Source: Limnephilus marmoratus
Taxonomy: Eukaryota > Arthropoda > Insecta > Trichoptera > Limnephilidae
Reading direction: 5' to 3'
Length of the DNA stretch: 64,000 nucleotides
NCBI GenBank assembly: GCA_917880885.1
Contig: OU862917.1
Coordinates: forward strand, 30,926,104 to 30,990,103
The translations under genes were made by a program, and so were the position numbers. Shown here in pieces: positions 24,536 to 36,560 of this stretch. Each line of letters opens with the position of its first letter. The first letter of the stretch is position 1. The notes under the pieces were generated by a model. That model saw nothing but the letters and a program-made list of their open reading frames with translations. It was not told where the DNA came from and searched no databases.

Positions 24536-24905
24536 CATTAACTCCACACAGGAGGCTCCATCTTTGAGGATGTTGTATGATGTTGGGTCTTTTAAAGAAA
24601 GAAAGGAGAGGAAGTTCTGGGAAGAAAAAGGCACGAGGTGTGGGTGTGTTTGAAGTTTGAATCCATCCATCCCACTCCGGAGTCCGGATAGAGAGGTCGA
24701 AGGGTCTCCCTCAACCAGCCTCTCTCGATCCGACCCGCCGCGCAGTAAGTAGGTGGGCAGACGCAACTGCCGCCAAAACCAACACAAACCTCACTCCGTG
24801 AACTCGGGCACCCCTGCAAAGTCAGCCAACTTGTCAGTGAACCACTTGGGGTGATTTATGGCAGAGGTGTTGAATATCCAATAAACGATTCCGGTGCGGC
24901 AAATT
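24536..24905 (-). mobile_element. LINE 3' UTR fragment (family L-A)
   Basis: Same block order as at 10.6 and 54.1 kb: plus strand ACTCCACACAGGAGGC, GGATG, GGAAGTTCTGGGAAG, then CCCGCCG...AGTAGGTGGGCAGACGC, AACCACTTGGGGTGA and CCAATAAACG. The terminal CCCTGAGG hairpin is deleted. No coding part. Frames of 75-84 codons are repeat shadows. Confidence 0.75.
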
Positions 24906-25088
24906 GTGTGTCGGGTTTGACTTTCATACGCTATACAATGTATACGTACAATGTAAACCTATTCAGTGAAATTTGAATACAAATATATAATTTTTTCATA
25001 TGAAGCAATTACTTTGTGGTTAGACATTATATTATAAAAATAAATAAAACACTTTGTATTTTAACCACGAATTTATTATATTACATAT

Positions 25089-25120
25089 CGACCGGTTTCG
25101 CTTACATCAAGCTTCTTCAG
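25089..25120 (-). ncRNA. Hammerhead-like ribozyme core, left arm
   Basis: Minus strand reads CTGAAGA, stem GCTT/AAGC with loop GATGT, then GAAACCGGTCG. CTGANGA and GAAAC are the two conserved boxes of hammerhead ribozymes, and ACCGGT can form only a minimal stem III, as in forms known to work as dimers. Penelope-like elements are known to carry hammerheads. An extra A sits between core and stem II. Confidence 0.5.
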
Positions 25121-25900
25121 GATATAAGTAATAATAACTAAATGTTAAGTGAGAGCTATGGCTTATATATAAGTTGAGTGACAGAGGGAGAAAGAAAATG
25201 ACCAAGAACATAATTAGAAAGAGACAAAGTATTTGACAGAGGTAAAGTGGATAATCAATTAGTGGGAGGGAGACAACAATACAATAATCAATAAGTGGAA
25301 GGGAGACAGCAATATAGATCTAATCACAAATAAAAACCAACAGTTAACGGTAATAAATGAGATATTAAACAAATTTTGATGTATTTTACATTATAAGATA
25401 AAAGACGATATTTAGATATATGATAATATTAATAATGAAGGACATCAGACTAACACTAAAACACATACATAACACATCCTAACCCATGATATTATGTATG
25501 TGTTTATAACATGTCCATAACACATAAAACACATCCTAACCCATGATATTATGTATGTGTTTTAGTGTTAGTCTGATGTCCTTCATTATTAATATTATCA
25601 TATATCTAAATATCGTCTTTTATCTAATAATGTAAAATACATCAAAATTTGTTTAATATCTCATTTATTACCGTTAACTGTTGGTTTTTATTTGTGATTA
25701 GATCTATATTGCTGTCTCCCTTCCACTTATTGATTATTGTATTGTTGTCTCCCTCCCACTAATTGATTATCCACTTTACCTCTGTCAAATACTTTGTCTC
25801 TTTCTAATTATGTTCTTGGTCATTTTCTTTCTCCCTCTGTCACTCAACTTATATATAAGCCATAGCTCTCACTTAACATTTAGTTATTATTACTTATATC

Positions 25901-25932
25901 CTGAAGAAGCTTGATGTAAGCGAAACCGGTCG
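25901..25932 (+). ncRNA. Hammerhead-like ribozyme core, right arm
   Basis: Mirror image of the left-arm copy, with identical boxes and stem II. The two sit in divergent transcripts of the palindrome, so a read-through RNA would contain the core and its complement. Confidence 0.5.
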
Positions 25933-26242
25933 ATATGTAATATAATAAATTCGTGGTTAAAATACAAAGTGTTTTATTTATTTTTATAACAAATATATAA
26001 GATGTGGTATGAATATACTATATACCAACCTACATTATGTAGTGAGCTTTGAATACTTAAATAACGTATATTGGATGTGATTGAATATCCTCAGAATAAC
26101 GTGAATTGAGTGTGATATTGAGAATATGACCGAAGGAAATCTGCGAGCTGCCTTACATAACTTGCCACTTTGTGGAGAAGTTTTAATGTGTACAGCAGAG
26201 ATCTTCCAACTTGCGTTACCTACATAACACTCAACAGCTACG

Positions 26243-26265
26243 GGGGGGGGGGTGGGAGGGGGGCG
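26243..26265 (+). other. G-rich tract with G-quadruplex potential
   Basis: An uninterrupted G run followed by TGGGAGGGGGG gives at least four G-triplets within 23 bases in AT-rich DNA. Confidence 0.6.
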
Positions 26266-26655
26266 ATTTACATTACGCTTTAATGCGAATAATTATAAAC
26301 AAGACTTTGACAAGTTTCGAGATGCGAAAGAAGTAATAAGAAGAAGTGGGAATGGCAAGGAATTTAAATAAAGTAGTATTATTAGAGTTTGTAAGGAATC
26401 CTTAAGAAATACATTATTTATAGATAGAACCAATGTACTCAGTGGTTAGAAATATTATTATTTAGATCATATTCAAGTGCGTTTTTCTAAACCACACTCT
26501 AAATTTAAAATTTCGGTAAATTCATAGAAATTATATTAACTACCTTGCGTCATCGAACCGTTTCGAAAATAGACATACCAGTAGTTCTGTGAACAGTATA
26601 ATTCGCGTCCAAAAAAGTAAGAATTTTACAAATTTTCTTTATTTAAACAATCAAA

Positions 26656-27181
26656 TGGTAGCTGCCTAATTTTGAATTTGGCAGCCACCTCTGGTCTGGA
26701 GCTCCAAAATGCCTGAAAAATACCCTCGACTCTGTGCAGAAACGGGCGGCTCGTTTGATAGATTCTCTCATCTTAACAGACGGATTGCAATCTTTAGAGC
26801 ACAGGCGTCGGGTGGGAATGCTATCCTTGTTCTACCGGTATTACAATGGAAGATGCTCCGAGGAACTAGCATCATTGATCCCTTCGGCACCAGTGCATAG
26901 TCGGGAAATACGCCAAACGCGTGCCCAACATTTGTACACGGTTGACATTTGTCACATGAGAACGGGTCGAATCTTCGACTCGTTCTTGTGTTCAACAGCT
27001 CGGCTGTGGAATGATTTGCCGGCCTCTGTGTTTCCTCCTTCCTACAACATGGGTCTCTTCAAGACCAATGTTCATTCCTTCCTCTCCTCAAAAAGACCCT
27101 CCACACAGCATCCCAGATGACATAGGCCCTGAGGGAAATTATTTTCCTCAGGGCCTCCTGTGAGGAGTTAATGTAAAAAAA
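26656..27181 (+). mobile_element. 5'-truncated LINE insertion with 7-bp target duplication
   Basis: AATCAAA stands at 26649-26655 and again at 27182-27188 after the A tail, giving a clear insertion boundary. The insert holds the C-terminal RT-ORF piece (ending at the TGA at 27118-27120), a 3' UTR of only about 50 bp with the GGCCCTGAGG...CCTCAGGGCC hairpin and an A tail. At its 5' junction GGTAGCTGCC and GGCAGCCACC form an inverted repeat across 13 bases. Confidence 0.85.
26686..27120 (+). pseudogene. LINE ORF2 C-terminus, fragment
   Basis: The frame from 26734 encodes 128 residues: QKRAARLIDS, then LEHRRRVGMLSLFYRYYNG, then RQTRAQHLYTVDICHMRTG and ARLWNDLPASVFPP, ending in a stop at 27118. 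This arrangement is the tail of a non-LTR ORF2 after the RT thumb, as in many insect LINEs. The conserved LWNDLP-type block precedes the C-terminus. A few codons upstream also read in a compatible frame after a shift. Palm, fingers and endonuclease are absent through 5' truncation, so it is inactive. The uninterrupted frame suggests a relatively young insertion. It shares the 3' hairpin with family L-A although the UTR differs. Confidence 0.85.
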
Positions 27182-27602
27182 AATCAAAACAAAAATTTCT
27201 TCCAAAATCATAAGATTTGTAAGTAGCATAAAGTTAAAAATCTTTCACCTTTACCTTCACAGCCCGCGACATTGTAAATAACTAATTGTGAAAAATGTTA
27301 GCAAATTCTTATTGTAAACGATATTTCATAAACATTCTCCAGATCTAAAGAGTCCTAAATTCTCCAGTCTTACAAAATAAATATTAAACCTACTTTTGGC
27401 ACTAATCTTCTTATAAATGTAATATACTCGTAAACAAGGATGGGATAGCAAATAATGTAAAATCGTACAATGTCCATTGTTTTAAATATACAAGCATTAA
27501 ATTTCTAATTAAAGTGTATTAATCAGAAGTGAAAGAAATTACGTGTTTTCATTACCTATTTGTAAATAAAAAATTAGATAGAGCCTAAAAATTCATAAGC
27601 AG

Positions 27603-27770
27603 CAAAGTGCATTTAGCTGTGTTTGGTGACTAAATAGCCAGATACTTTCAAACCTTCCCCTTCCCAGCTCGTTCCCCTTTCTACTTCTATCAACCTCACG
27701 CCATACCCCAAATTGTGGAATCCATAGTTCTACTGGTTGAGGGCGTTGATTGAATATTGGTGAAGTAATC
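27603..27770 (+). mobile_element. SINE body fragment
   Basis: Reverse-complement match to the SINE at 19.1-19.3 kb: TTTAGCTGTGTTTGGTGAC, AATAGCCAGATACTTTC, TTCCCCTTCCC, CAACCTCACnCCATACCCCAA in order. Diverged; tRNA head missing; downstream A-rich stretch 27771-27786 may be the tail. Confidence 0.7.
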
Positions 27771-27786
27771 AAAAACAACAACAAAA

Positions 27787-28503
27787 ATATTACTACCTAA
27801 TAAAGCATTTCTTTGCCCGCAGTATGTCTGATTTATCTCAGTACTCTAATTTTTACGTTCAAATTTCATAAAAGCTAAAGGTGTACTTTTGTTCCAGAAA
27901 AGCCGAGAAAGTTTACACATTTTAAAAACACCGTGCTGCATACGGAGCGGCGTGAACGAACTGCGAACGAAACTAAACTTGCTTTTTGAGCTTTTTTCCT
28001 AATTACCAGTTCATAACTCTGACATGCTAATTTCCGAACTTTGATGTAAACTCCCTCTCCAGGGGTAGTGAAGAGAGGGCGGGGCAGAGGTGTTTAATCA
28101 GCGACCGCGGGCAGAAAAACCAACATTAATATTCGTAGGCCGAAATTTGCTAGGAAGTGGTGGGTAGTATTATGTATAGTTTTAATGAAAACTGAAAAGC
28201 GTGAATTTATGAAAATGTTTTCAGAGAGAAATTTACTTGACGCGACATCCCTATACAGGGTGTATCAAGACATAACTGACAGTATTTAACAAGTGATATA
28301 AAATCATAGATATCATTTTGGTTTCCGATGACTTTTTACTACACATGTCGCCATTAGTTACATCCTATGCGCTCCGTCCCATTCCTGTCGCATTGAATAG
28401 TAAGGGATGCCCATCCCTCTCTCTAGCCTCTATCGCTTTACTACAAATGTTAATCGCTGGTTTAAGGGGGTATTTTAGACTAGATTTTTTTTTTATATTT
28501 CGA
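27787..28503. other. Intergenic DNA, no gene seen
   Basis: Contains small GC-richer patches (27935-27970 and 28050-28110) and runs without a visible break into segment A at 28504. Confidence 0.3.
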
Positions 28504-31433
28504 TATTCAAGAATATCTCCTTAAAACGATTTTTCGAAATTCGAATTATTTTAATAGTTATAGCCATTTTAGTGTCGTGGTAATTCGACCGGTTCACACG
28601 AATCTAACTAGAATCTAAATAGAATACGTGTTTTTCTCAAAACTTCTTTTTTCGAAACGTTTTTCTCGAAATCTCAAGTTCTATTTGAACGATTTTCTTG
28701 AAATTTGGCATGAATTATTTTTATATACCCCTCTAAGGTAGGAACCAACAAAAAAAAATTACTATTTTTAAAAATTCGGAAGAGTTAAAAAATAACTGGA
28801 ACAATCCTTTTATTAGCACCCGCCATTTTGCGACAAATATTTTTTTCTCAATTTTGTTGGTTCCTACCCTAATGACATTTGTACTGATAAAGAATCTACC
28901 TTTTTTATTTATCAACGACCAAAAGGGTTGGAATAGTGATAAGATGGACACGCTCTTTTTTCCCACCTCTACTTCAACAGAGTCTAACTTCGTGAAATAT
29001 AATATTATTTTTTTAATTTTTTTGTGAATTCTTGTAAATTAAAATATTAATAAATATACTGGAAAAAAGGTATGGTTAAAATATTAACTGTTTCTTTTAT
29101 CGACCGTCAAAAAATGCCCGAAATTCGAGCTACTAGACTAGAATACGTTTGTTGGGTGCTTCTTGTTTCTTTTTACACCTTGTAAGAGGAGACAAGTTCA
29201 AAATATTCATAAAACTAGACATATACAAGAAATAAAATTAATTAATAAATATGAAAAGAGAAACGAAAACGTGTTTTCATGATTTTGTTATTTAGAGAAT
29301 TCAGAAACATTCTTTAGTACACGACAAGACTTATTATTTAGGCCATACAAGTAACAATGGATATAGCGAGAGCTAATGTCTACGATGCAAATCGACCTAA
29401 AATTAATTACGTAAAAAAATGATGCCGAAACTTAAGTTCTAATAGGACAGTAACTAACTACAGAAAATGTTAAATTATGAAAATTAATCCAATGCTTATA
29501 TTCTTTTGAACGATGAAATGTCTTAAAAAGTGGTTCAGGAAGTACGTTAAAACAATTACTTAAAATGGAATTCAAAAGCTTGAAGATGAATGAATACAAA
29601 CGCAAAGAACCTTACAAATATTTATTCTCGGGACTACAGCAAATTAATTAATGATGGTATCTCCAAAAGCTCTCAAAGTAATTACTTTCATTCATTTGTC
29701 GCAATGAATGTATTCGGAACACCGAGAAATCGTGTATTATGTAATAGATATGGCAATAAATCAAAACATTAACTGAAGAAAGGCAGTGACGCAGGGCAAG
29801 TGAAATATTGTCACATTTCCTATATCCGTCGAAGCCTCCATAGAAAGAAAATGCTTTATATTTATGTCCTAATAAATTCGTTGTATTCTACGTCATACTT
29901 CGTCATAATCTATGTTCTTTGTGTGAATCCTGTGAACCATATAACGTGCATATATTTTTTTAAATTTTAGCATTACTTACAATCACCTCAAAGGTACTTC
30001 ATAATGTTTACTGTAGGTACAAGTTAGCATTTTCTTTAAAAAAAATGTTTTTAATTGATTCTTAAAATATTCAAAACCAGATTCCGACTTAAAAAAATTC
30101 TGACTAAACGGCAGATAATTTCAGGAACGTGGATCCAGTGGGAGGCGTCTACTAATATCTACAGGAATTCCAAAAAATGAAAAAATCGAACTAATATCTA
30201 TGAGAACCAAAGTGTTGACGAATATCTACAGCTCAAACTGTTGACTAATATCTATGAGAACCAAAGTGTTACGAATATCTACAGCTCAAACTGCTGACTA
30301 ATATCTATGAGAACAAAAGTGTTGACGAATATCTACAGCACTGGCAAAGGTTGGATTTGCAATTATGTATAGCATATTGGAGTAACGTAATATTGCGTAC
30401 GCAGTTTAAAAAACTTAATTTATGCAAGTATGTATGTATATAAAAATCCCTAATATCGGACTATTGGACAGTAGATATTATTGCTCTGTAGATATTAGTC
30501 AACACTGGGACCGTCATACGAGTAGATATTCGTCCGACCTTAGCTCTGTAGATATTAGTCAACACTAGAGCTGTAGATATTCGTCCGACATACAGGCTGT
30601 AGATATTAGTATCTGGAGTCATCCAGTGCATTAAATGCTTAGTTCCTAAACTTGTCACCCGAATTTTCCAGTATCAAATAATGCATTACAGAGCCGATAA
30701 TTTACATTTCAGTAGTTCTGTCAACAGTTGACGAAGGGTTCAGAAAATTACATTTCAAATTTTCTCTCAACCAAAATATCCTCTGAAATCATTAGATTTA
30801 TAATTACATAGTTATTTATGTAAATACCTACCTACTTCAATATATACCATATATTTAAGGTTAAAAAAATTCAAATGTGGAATTAAATAACTATCCAAAG
30901 AAATGTCACTGTCTCATTGACATTTTTTTTTTCAAACTTTCTTCAGAGAGGTTAAGTACCATAATTATACCCAGTCAAAATGAGCCACCTGGTTAGAGTA
31001 AATCTTGCTTGAATAATAAAGTTGATGCAATAGATTTTCGAAACCGGAAACGGAACGTACAAACAAATTTAGAGCCAGATAATACCAAACGGTCAAGTGA
31101 AAACAGGACTACGCTATGCTGAATCAACGAGATTTATTAGCAAACTTGTAAACCTTTCCACGGTTGATTTTTCGTTGAGATTTTTTTTTAACAAAAAAAT
31201 CAATTAAAAAGTTTAACAAAAAACTTTCACCAATTAATGTCATAACGACGTATCATATTTCTAATTATGATTCGTAATGCACACTGAAACACCCCCAAAT
31301 ATCCTCATGTTATTAAAATATTATGCTAGTAACTCAAATTATCCCTCAACAGATATATCCATCCTTGTGTGAAGAAACGATCTCGTTACGATATCCATTT
31401 ATTGGGGAATGGTAGCTCCTTATGTCTCATCTT
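28504..31433. repeat. Segment A, copy 1 (2.9 kb direct repeat)
   Basis: Collinear with 37276-40213 from AAGAATATCTC to ATGTCTCATCTT. Differences by eye are scattered substitutions, homopolymer changes and one 9-bp indel (29716 against about 38486). Inside lie a tandem/inverted ATATCTAC array (30146-30610) and a copy of repeat R1 (30708-30960). No gene is visible; short frames have no motif. Confidence 0.9.
30146..30612. repeat. Tandem and inverted ATATCTAC repeat array
   Basis: The left half has three or so units of about 54 bp alternating CTAATATCTATGAGAAC and GACGAATATCTACAGC. After a spacer of about 120 bp the right half carries the same words reverse-complemented (GTAGATATTAGTCAACAC, GTAGATATTCGTCCGAC). 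The whole can fold back. Copy 2 lies at 38930-39391. Confidence 0.75.
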
Positions 31434-32138
31434 AGAACCGCTAAGACACTATATTGCTCAATGGATTCGACCAGTGTGGTTGGCAGCATTACAAGCCATC
31501 TGTATTCCGAGGTTGGTGCCCATGCTTCGCAATAGTTCGAGAGCGCCGCGGACACAGTAGTACTTCAGTTTGATTCCAGGCGACTTGTGAGACGGCCGAC
31601 GGCATGTGGATCCTGACAGAAACTCGACGGGCAGAAGATCTCACAGATTCACAGACCTCATGGGAATTATCAATCACGTATCGTTATTATATTTTCATTG
31701 GTTTTCTCATACATAATTTAACATACTATTTGTCGTTTAATAGTTCTAGGGCAATTTTAATAAACGACTGGCGCTTTCCATCTTTCATTCTTAGAAGCAA
31801 CTTATGATACAATATGCACTGTTTTCTTGGAGCAGTCACCATACCCTGAGATAATCATTTAATTTATTTAGAGTCTCTTTTGTTGATCAAACCTTGTATT
31901 TATGATTAAATATTATATTCCCTTTATAGCCTTTAATTTCATTTAGTATTGATTACCATATTCACATGTCTTACCTACCCTGAGCTTAGCATTACCTTAC
32001 TACAAGATTTAACTTTCATAACCTCAATATTCCATTCTGACAGTAAGATGTCGATGCACACATTTAAATACGACGAAGTTAAACCAAATAAGTTTAATTA
32101 CGTTATATTTTGGCACCTCCATGAAGCATAACGTTTCA
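31434..32138 (+). repeat. LTR 1, lacking its first 10 bases
   Basis: Matches 36571-37275 in length (705 bp). The first 684 bp show only about two visible substitutions; the last 21 bp carry about six. It begins AGAACCGCTAAGAC, directly after segment A; the TGTAGCGGTA that starts LTR 2 is missing. It ends AACGTTTCA and is followed by a primer-binding-type sequence. An AATAAA signal is at 31759-31764. Confidence 0.85.
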
Positions 32139-32139
32139 G

Positions 32140-32155
32140 TGGCGACCCAACGTGC
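32140..32155 (+). promoter_or_regulatory. Putative primer-binding site
   Basis: TGGCGACCCAACGTGC one base after LTR 1. TGGCGnCC starts are typical of sites complementary to tRNA 3' ends. The tRNA is not assigned. Confidence 0.6.
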
Positions 32156-35100
32156 TTTGAACTATTTTATCATATTTTGTTTCGTTTAAAATATATTATC
32201 TAGTGGGTATACATTTTTTTGACGGTGGAATTCTGTGAGGTCATCTGCGTTTCTAGATGGATTTACATGTAAGTCTTTTTGAACATTTAATGTTAATTTA
32301 TTATTGCATATTCTCTTTGTCAGCCTGGATCAAACTCATTATTTTATTCAATTCCCTTTGAAACTTTTATTGTAGCCGTGAATAATTAATTAATGCTCAA
32401 ATATTGTTCGCTTCTCGCAGATTAATTATGACAAACTTTGTAACCACTATTTGACTATTTGAATTTTAATTGTTCGTTGAATTTGAACGATCTATTTGAT
32501 CATATTCCTTGTTGTGTTCAATATATAAAATACAAAAATCGTCTAATTATTTTTTCCGATTTTTTTTCAGAAAATGTAGGTACTTTTAGCCTCAGTTTGT
32601 CACAATGTAGCATTCATGGCTTCAGGAATCACATGGCGTTAATCTGGGATTATAGGTTATAATGCCGAGTACAATTTAAATTGGACCACAATAATAATTA
32701 AATTATGTAAGTTAATAATTATTTAAAAATTCTTTCTTGTGATTTAAATCGGTTTCAGATTGAAATTTTGTTTCAGATTGTTAAGCGTCAATTTCGAATT
32801 ATTGATGTTCTTTAAAAATTATTAGGAAAATCCTTACAACTAAATTTTATTTTTCATTTATGAATAGGGACCTTGGTGATTCTGCGCCCCATACACTTTT
32901 ACTGGAAATTATCTGAGCTTCTTCATTATTTCTTAAAGATTATCGTATTTTTGAACATTTACATCCTGGTGATTTAGGGTATTGACAAAAAAAAAATTTT
33001 TTTTCATGCGACCCAAGTGAATTTTTGTCACGAACAAGGCTATCTTTGTCAGCCGTTTGTTGTTGTTCTTCCTTTAACCATGTTTCAAATATTTTATTTC
33101 TTTAAATAACTTTTCATAAATATGTTTTCAGTATGGCCAGCATTTTTCTAATGATAAGCGGTGGAAATCATTTTAGACGTCAGATTTCTTCACGCAGATC
33201 TGCGGGGGTTTTGCTGGGACCAGTTCTTCGCAACAAGCGGGTTTAATTTTTTTTTCATTTATTTTATTACTAGTGGATATAATTGTATTGACAGATTTTG
33301 ACTTTTGGGAAGTTTTTAAATCATTAATTCTGTTATTATCTTCTTTTGGTAATTTTTTTAAATTATTAGATCCGTTTTGCAGTTGATGGTTTTTCAAATT
33401 TGATGAGCTGACATGAAGATCGATGTTTTAGCTCATTCCTTTTGACAAATCTATCGTTTAGTTAATGGGGATTTAAAATCTTTTTGGTTTAATTATCGAT
33501 ATATATCTAATTTTATTGGGGGTTGATAAACTTTTCCTATATTCTGATAGCAGTGTATCTGTACAGTATGCTGTAGAATCACAATATATTAAACTTTATC
33601 AGCGTAGATTCGTTCATTTTGTTAGCATCGGATGACATTTTTGATATGTGTCTCGATTGAAAATTGCTGGTTTTAATCGGGATTTACAGATCACAATGAT
33701 TACTTTGATCTCTCAAATATTTAGTTTTATTGTTCTGTTGGATTTATATAATTGGGTCATTTTCTTAAATTTTTTTTTAACTTCAGATCTTTTGCACATT
33801 TAACTTTGTTCTCAGGTTTTCTACTAAAAATGGGCATACGTATTGATTTCATCGGGATTTTTCATATGTACGTTTCAGGAGTTTAATTTACGGTTCATTC
33901 TGGGATTGTTATTACATCCTTTTAGGGTTCTACATGTGATAACATATTGTTAGTTCGTGCTGTGTTTTTTTCTCTTAGTACGGATTTTACAAAAATTTAT
34001 TTTTTTATTTTTTTTTTTCAGGAATTTTTTTTTTTTTCTCATAGTGACATCTGTGGTCAGTTAGTAGTACTTTCTAGCATTGAGTTGTGAGGCCTCGCTT
34101 ATTAAAAGCATAGTAATATTCAGGTTACATAGTTTGACGATAGATGTCAGTAGTGGCATAACTGAATTAATATAAATATAAATCGAACAATTTTTGTCAT
34201 GATTTACTGCGATACTTAAATTGGTTTTTGCGTGATATCAGATAAAATTTGAGCGCACATCAAATTACACTTCCATAAGTACCATGTCTCTTTTGAGGGA
34301 TTATTTTATTGATTTATTATTTGTTATTAAATATTTTATTTGATAAATACAGCGTTGGTTTGTTCCGTCACAAATAAATGCTTATATTTTTCAATTGTGT
34401 TCGTGTACGTTTTGTCTGTCTGTAATTTGTCTTGTGTTCGTAATACATAGTCAGGTTGTTTTCTCGGGGTGGTGTAGTAAGTACCTGCATAAAACAGGTC
34501 ATTCTTGCGGTGGTACCATATAACTGGTGTCGCAGTTTAATATTCTGATCAGGTATTACCTCGTCAGGTTTTCGCGGAAAATGCGAACGTTTAGCACATG
34601 AATATACACATGGGGCGTGGCTACGCTTATTTTATTGATCAATATTTGGAAGTTGGTTTCATATCATCTCTTCGGAGGATTTTTAAATGATGTGTAAACA
34701 GACTCTTGGTTATTGTTGATTTTGATGATAAGATTTGCATATTTTATCTGGTTCTGGTTAGTTCTGGATAATGGGAACAATTCATTTCCCATCTCCTCGG
34801 AGGTTTTAGCGGAATGACAGTTTGGCATAGGGCCGTAGGTGGTGGTTTAACACTAAACACATGTGGTACATCGTAATATGGTATTAATATTACATTAAAT
34901 GGTGATAAATTTCACTGCAATTCTATCTCTTTGAGGATTTACACGAGATTATGTGTACGTATTTAGTATTTATGTCTTGTGGTTGTTTAGGTTTAACAGA
35001 TATATTTTTATGCGTGTTAATTAATTGTTCAGGAATATATTTCGGAAGATAGTATAATTTTTTCTACAATTTTATATTTCACATTATAAACGGGGTCATT

Positions 35101-36548
35101 TTACAATAAAGATATTTTTACATTATGTTTTATAAGAATTTTAAATAGTAATAAAAGATATTTCTTTTGTTTTAAAATAACAATTAACTTTCATTAATTT
35201 TCTACGTTGAGTGTTATGTGTTCACTTTGTTCCTGATCTCTGTTTCAGTTTGATTTTATGAGTTCATATTTGATTATTAATGTTGATCTTTTTACTGCAC
35301 TTCGACCATGATTATTTTTTTTACATTTGGAATTAGAGAGACAAAAATTTTTTTTTAAGTCTGAAGTTAGACATTGTTAAATATTTAATAAATTTGGAAT
35401 TATTTTCTGGGCGAATTCAGCGACATCTATGTTCTCAAATTATAATCAACACTATATTCTTGGGAAATGATTTAATATTTATTGATATAAATTGTACTTG
35501 CTGTTTTTGTGAAGTCTAATTGAATATAATCATAATGGCATTTTTCATTTTTGATTTTGATCGATTAATTTTTATAATTTGAATATTGCGTTGTGCTTCT
35601 GTGGTGATTAACAATAGAATATACATAGAATTTAATGATGTATTCTATATAATTATTTCAAGGTTATTTTCAATATGGTCAGGGTGACTTTTTGCCTTTT
35701 AGGATCTCAGTCGATGAAGTTTTTTGGTACTTTGGCACTGTTTTAATGTAATATAATATTTTAAAGTTTCATCTTTAATTAGATTTTGTTTTGAGAAAAC
35801 CAATTGTAGGCAGGTTCAGTTTTAGGGAACGACAAGAAACTGGATTATTTGGGTCTCACAATCTGGACTACATCTTCAACTATTCGAACTACTTCACATC
35901 GGAAGTTCATCATCTTACTCGGATGGCGCATTTCATTGCAGTTTTCTGATCTCCACTCTATATGGAACTTCTTGCACTTTCTGTCACTCAAGGATTTTCT
36001 TCAGCTTTCACAAAATGCAGTCTTGACCATCATACATCTTCATTCATATTGGGCGGCAGAGCTAGCAGCGCGGGAAAATTTTCATCACCTACACAGAACC
36101 TCACTTAATGACTTTCTTCTGCTCCAGTTTGGATTATTAATCATAAACGCAAATCAAGATCCAATTAGTGCGGCGATGTACGCAGACGGAGGAATGGTCT
36201 GATTTCGGCGTTTTTTTTTCCATCTCTACCTTGGGCCATCTTGGGTCATCAGTTATTGAATGCATCATAATAGGAGAGATGCTGCATAGTTTGACGCGAC
36301 TTTCTTTTCATCGCTTTACATTGAAGTCATGCCTACAGTATTGCAGTACGGTGGTCACCGCTTCCTCCATGAAGTACATTATATGGATTGGGAGTACTTC
36401 TATCACCAGGATCCTTCCGGCTAACAATCATTATATTTTGGCGTCTTCCAAGACTAACATTTACGACCAAGGCTCACATAGTATGCAGTTCTCTTCAGGA
36501 AGTGACACATGGACCTCATGATTTCCAGGAGGAAATATTTTCTCTTTG

Positions 36549-36560
36549 GTGGAGGGGTAA
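36549..36560 (+). promoter_or_regulatory. Putative polypurine tract
   Basis: GTGGAGGGGTAA immediately upstream of the TGTAGCGG start of LTR 2; site for second-strand priming. Confidence 0.6.

Larger units (their letters stand above)
24991..25988. mobile_element. Penelope-terminus palindrome (fold-back element)
   Basis: Arms of 439 bp (25032-25470 and 25551-25989) are reverse complements with only one difference noticed by eye (ATAAGATA against ATTAGATA). The 80-bp spacer repeats the phrase ACACATCCTAACCCATG. Each arm has the Penelope-type signature CTGAAGAAGCTT...AAGCGAAACCGGTCG, pointing outward. A 12-bp word ACAAATATATAA stands at 24979-24990 and 25989-26000 and could be the target duplication, in which case an extra 41 bp lies on the left side. 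No RT or endonuclease remains. It is best read as two Penelope termini head to head, a structure known for this class. Confidence 0.75.
26577..27235. repeat. Interspersed repeat (family R1) split by a LINE
   Basis: The left piece (26577-26655, CAGTAGTTCTGTGAACAGTA onward) and right piece (27182-27235, AAATTTCTTCC..AATCATAAGATTTGTAAGTA) are contiguous in the related copy at 53.50-53.62 kb and recognisable at 30.71-30.81 kb. The LINE at 26656-27181 interrupts it. Class unknown. Confidence 0.65.
32139..36560 (+). mobile_element. Interior of a large non-coding LTR element
   Basis: The interior begins GTGGCGACCCAACGTGC, a tRNA-primer-binding-type site, and ends with the purine-rich GGTGGAGGGGTAA just before LTR 2, as expected for a polypurine tract. 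Over 4.4 kb there is no gag, protease, RT, RNase H or integrase motif on either strand. Frames of 94-124 codons at 35.8-36.7 kb have no recognisable domain. Its size and lack of coding fit a LARD-type non-autonomous LTR retrotransposon. The autonomous partner is not in the window. Confidence 0.7.

Noticed and set aside
25441..25570. CRISPR-like array from repeated ACACATCCTAACCCATG
   Set aside because: Only two units inside a palindrome spacer in eukaryotic DNA; no spacer pattern.
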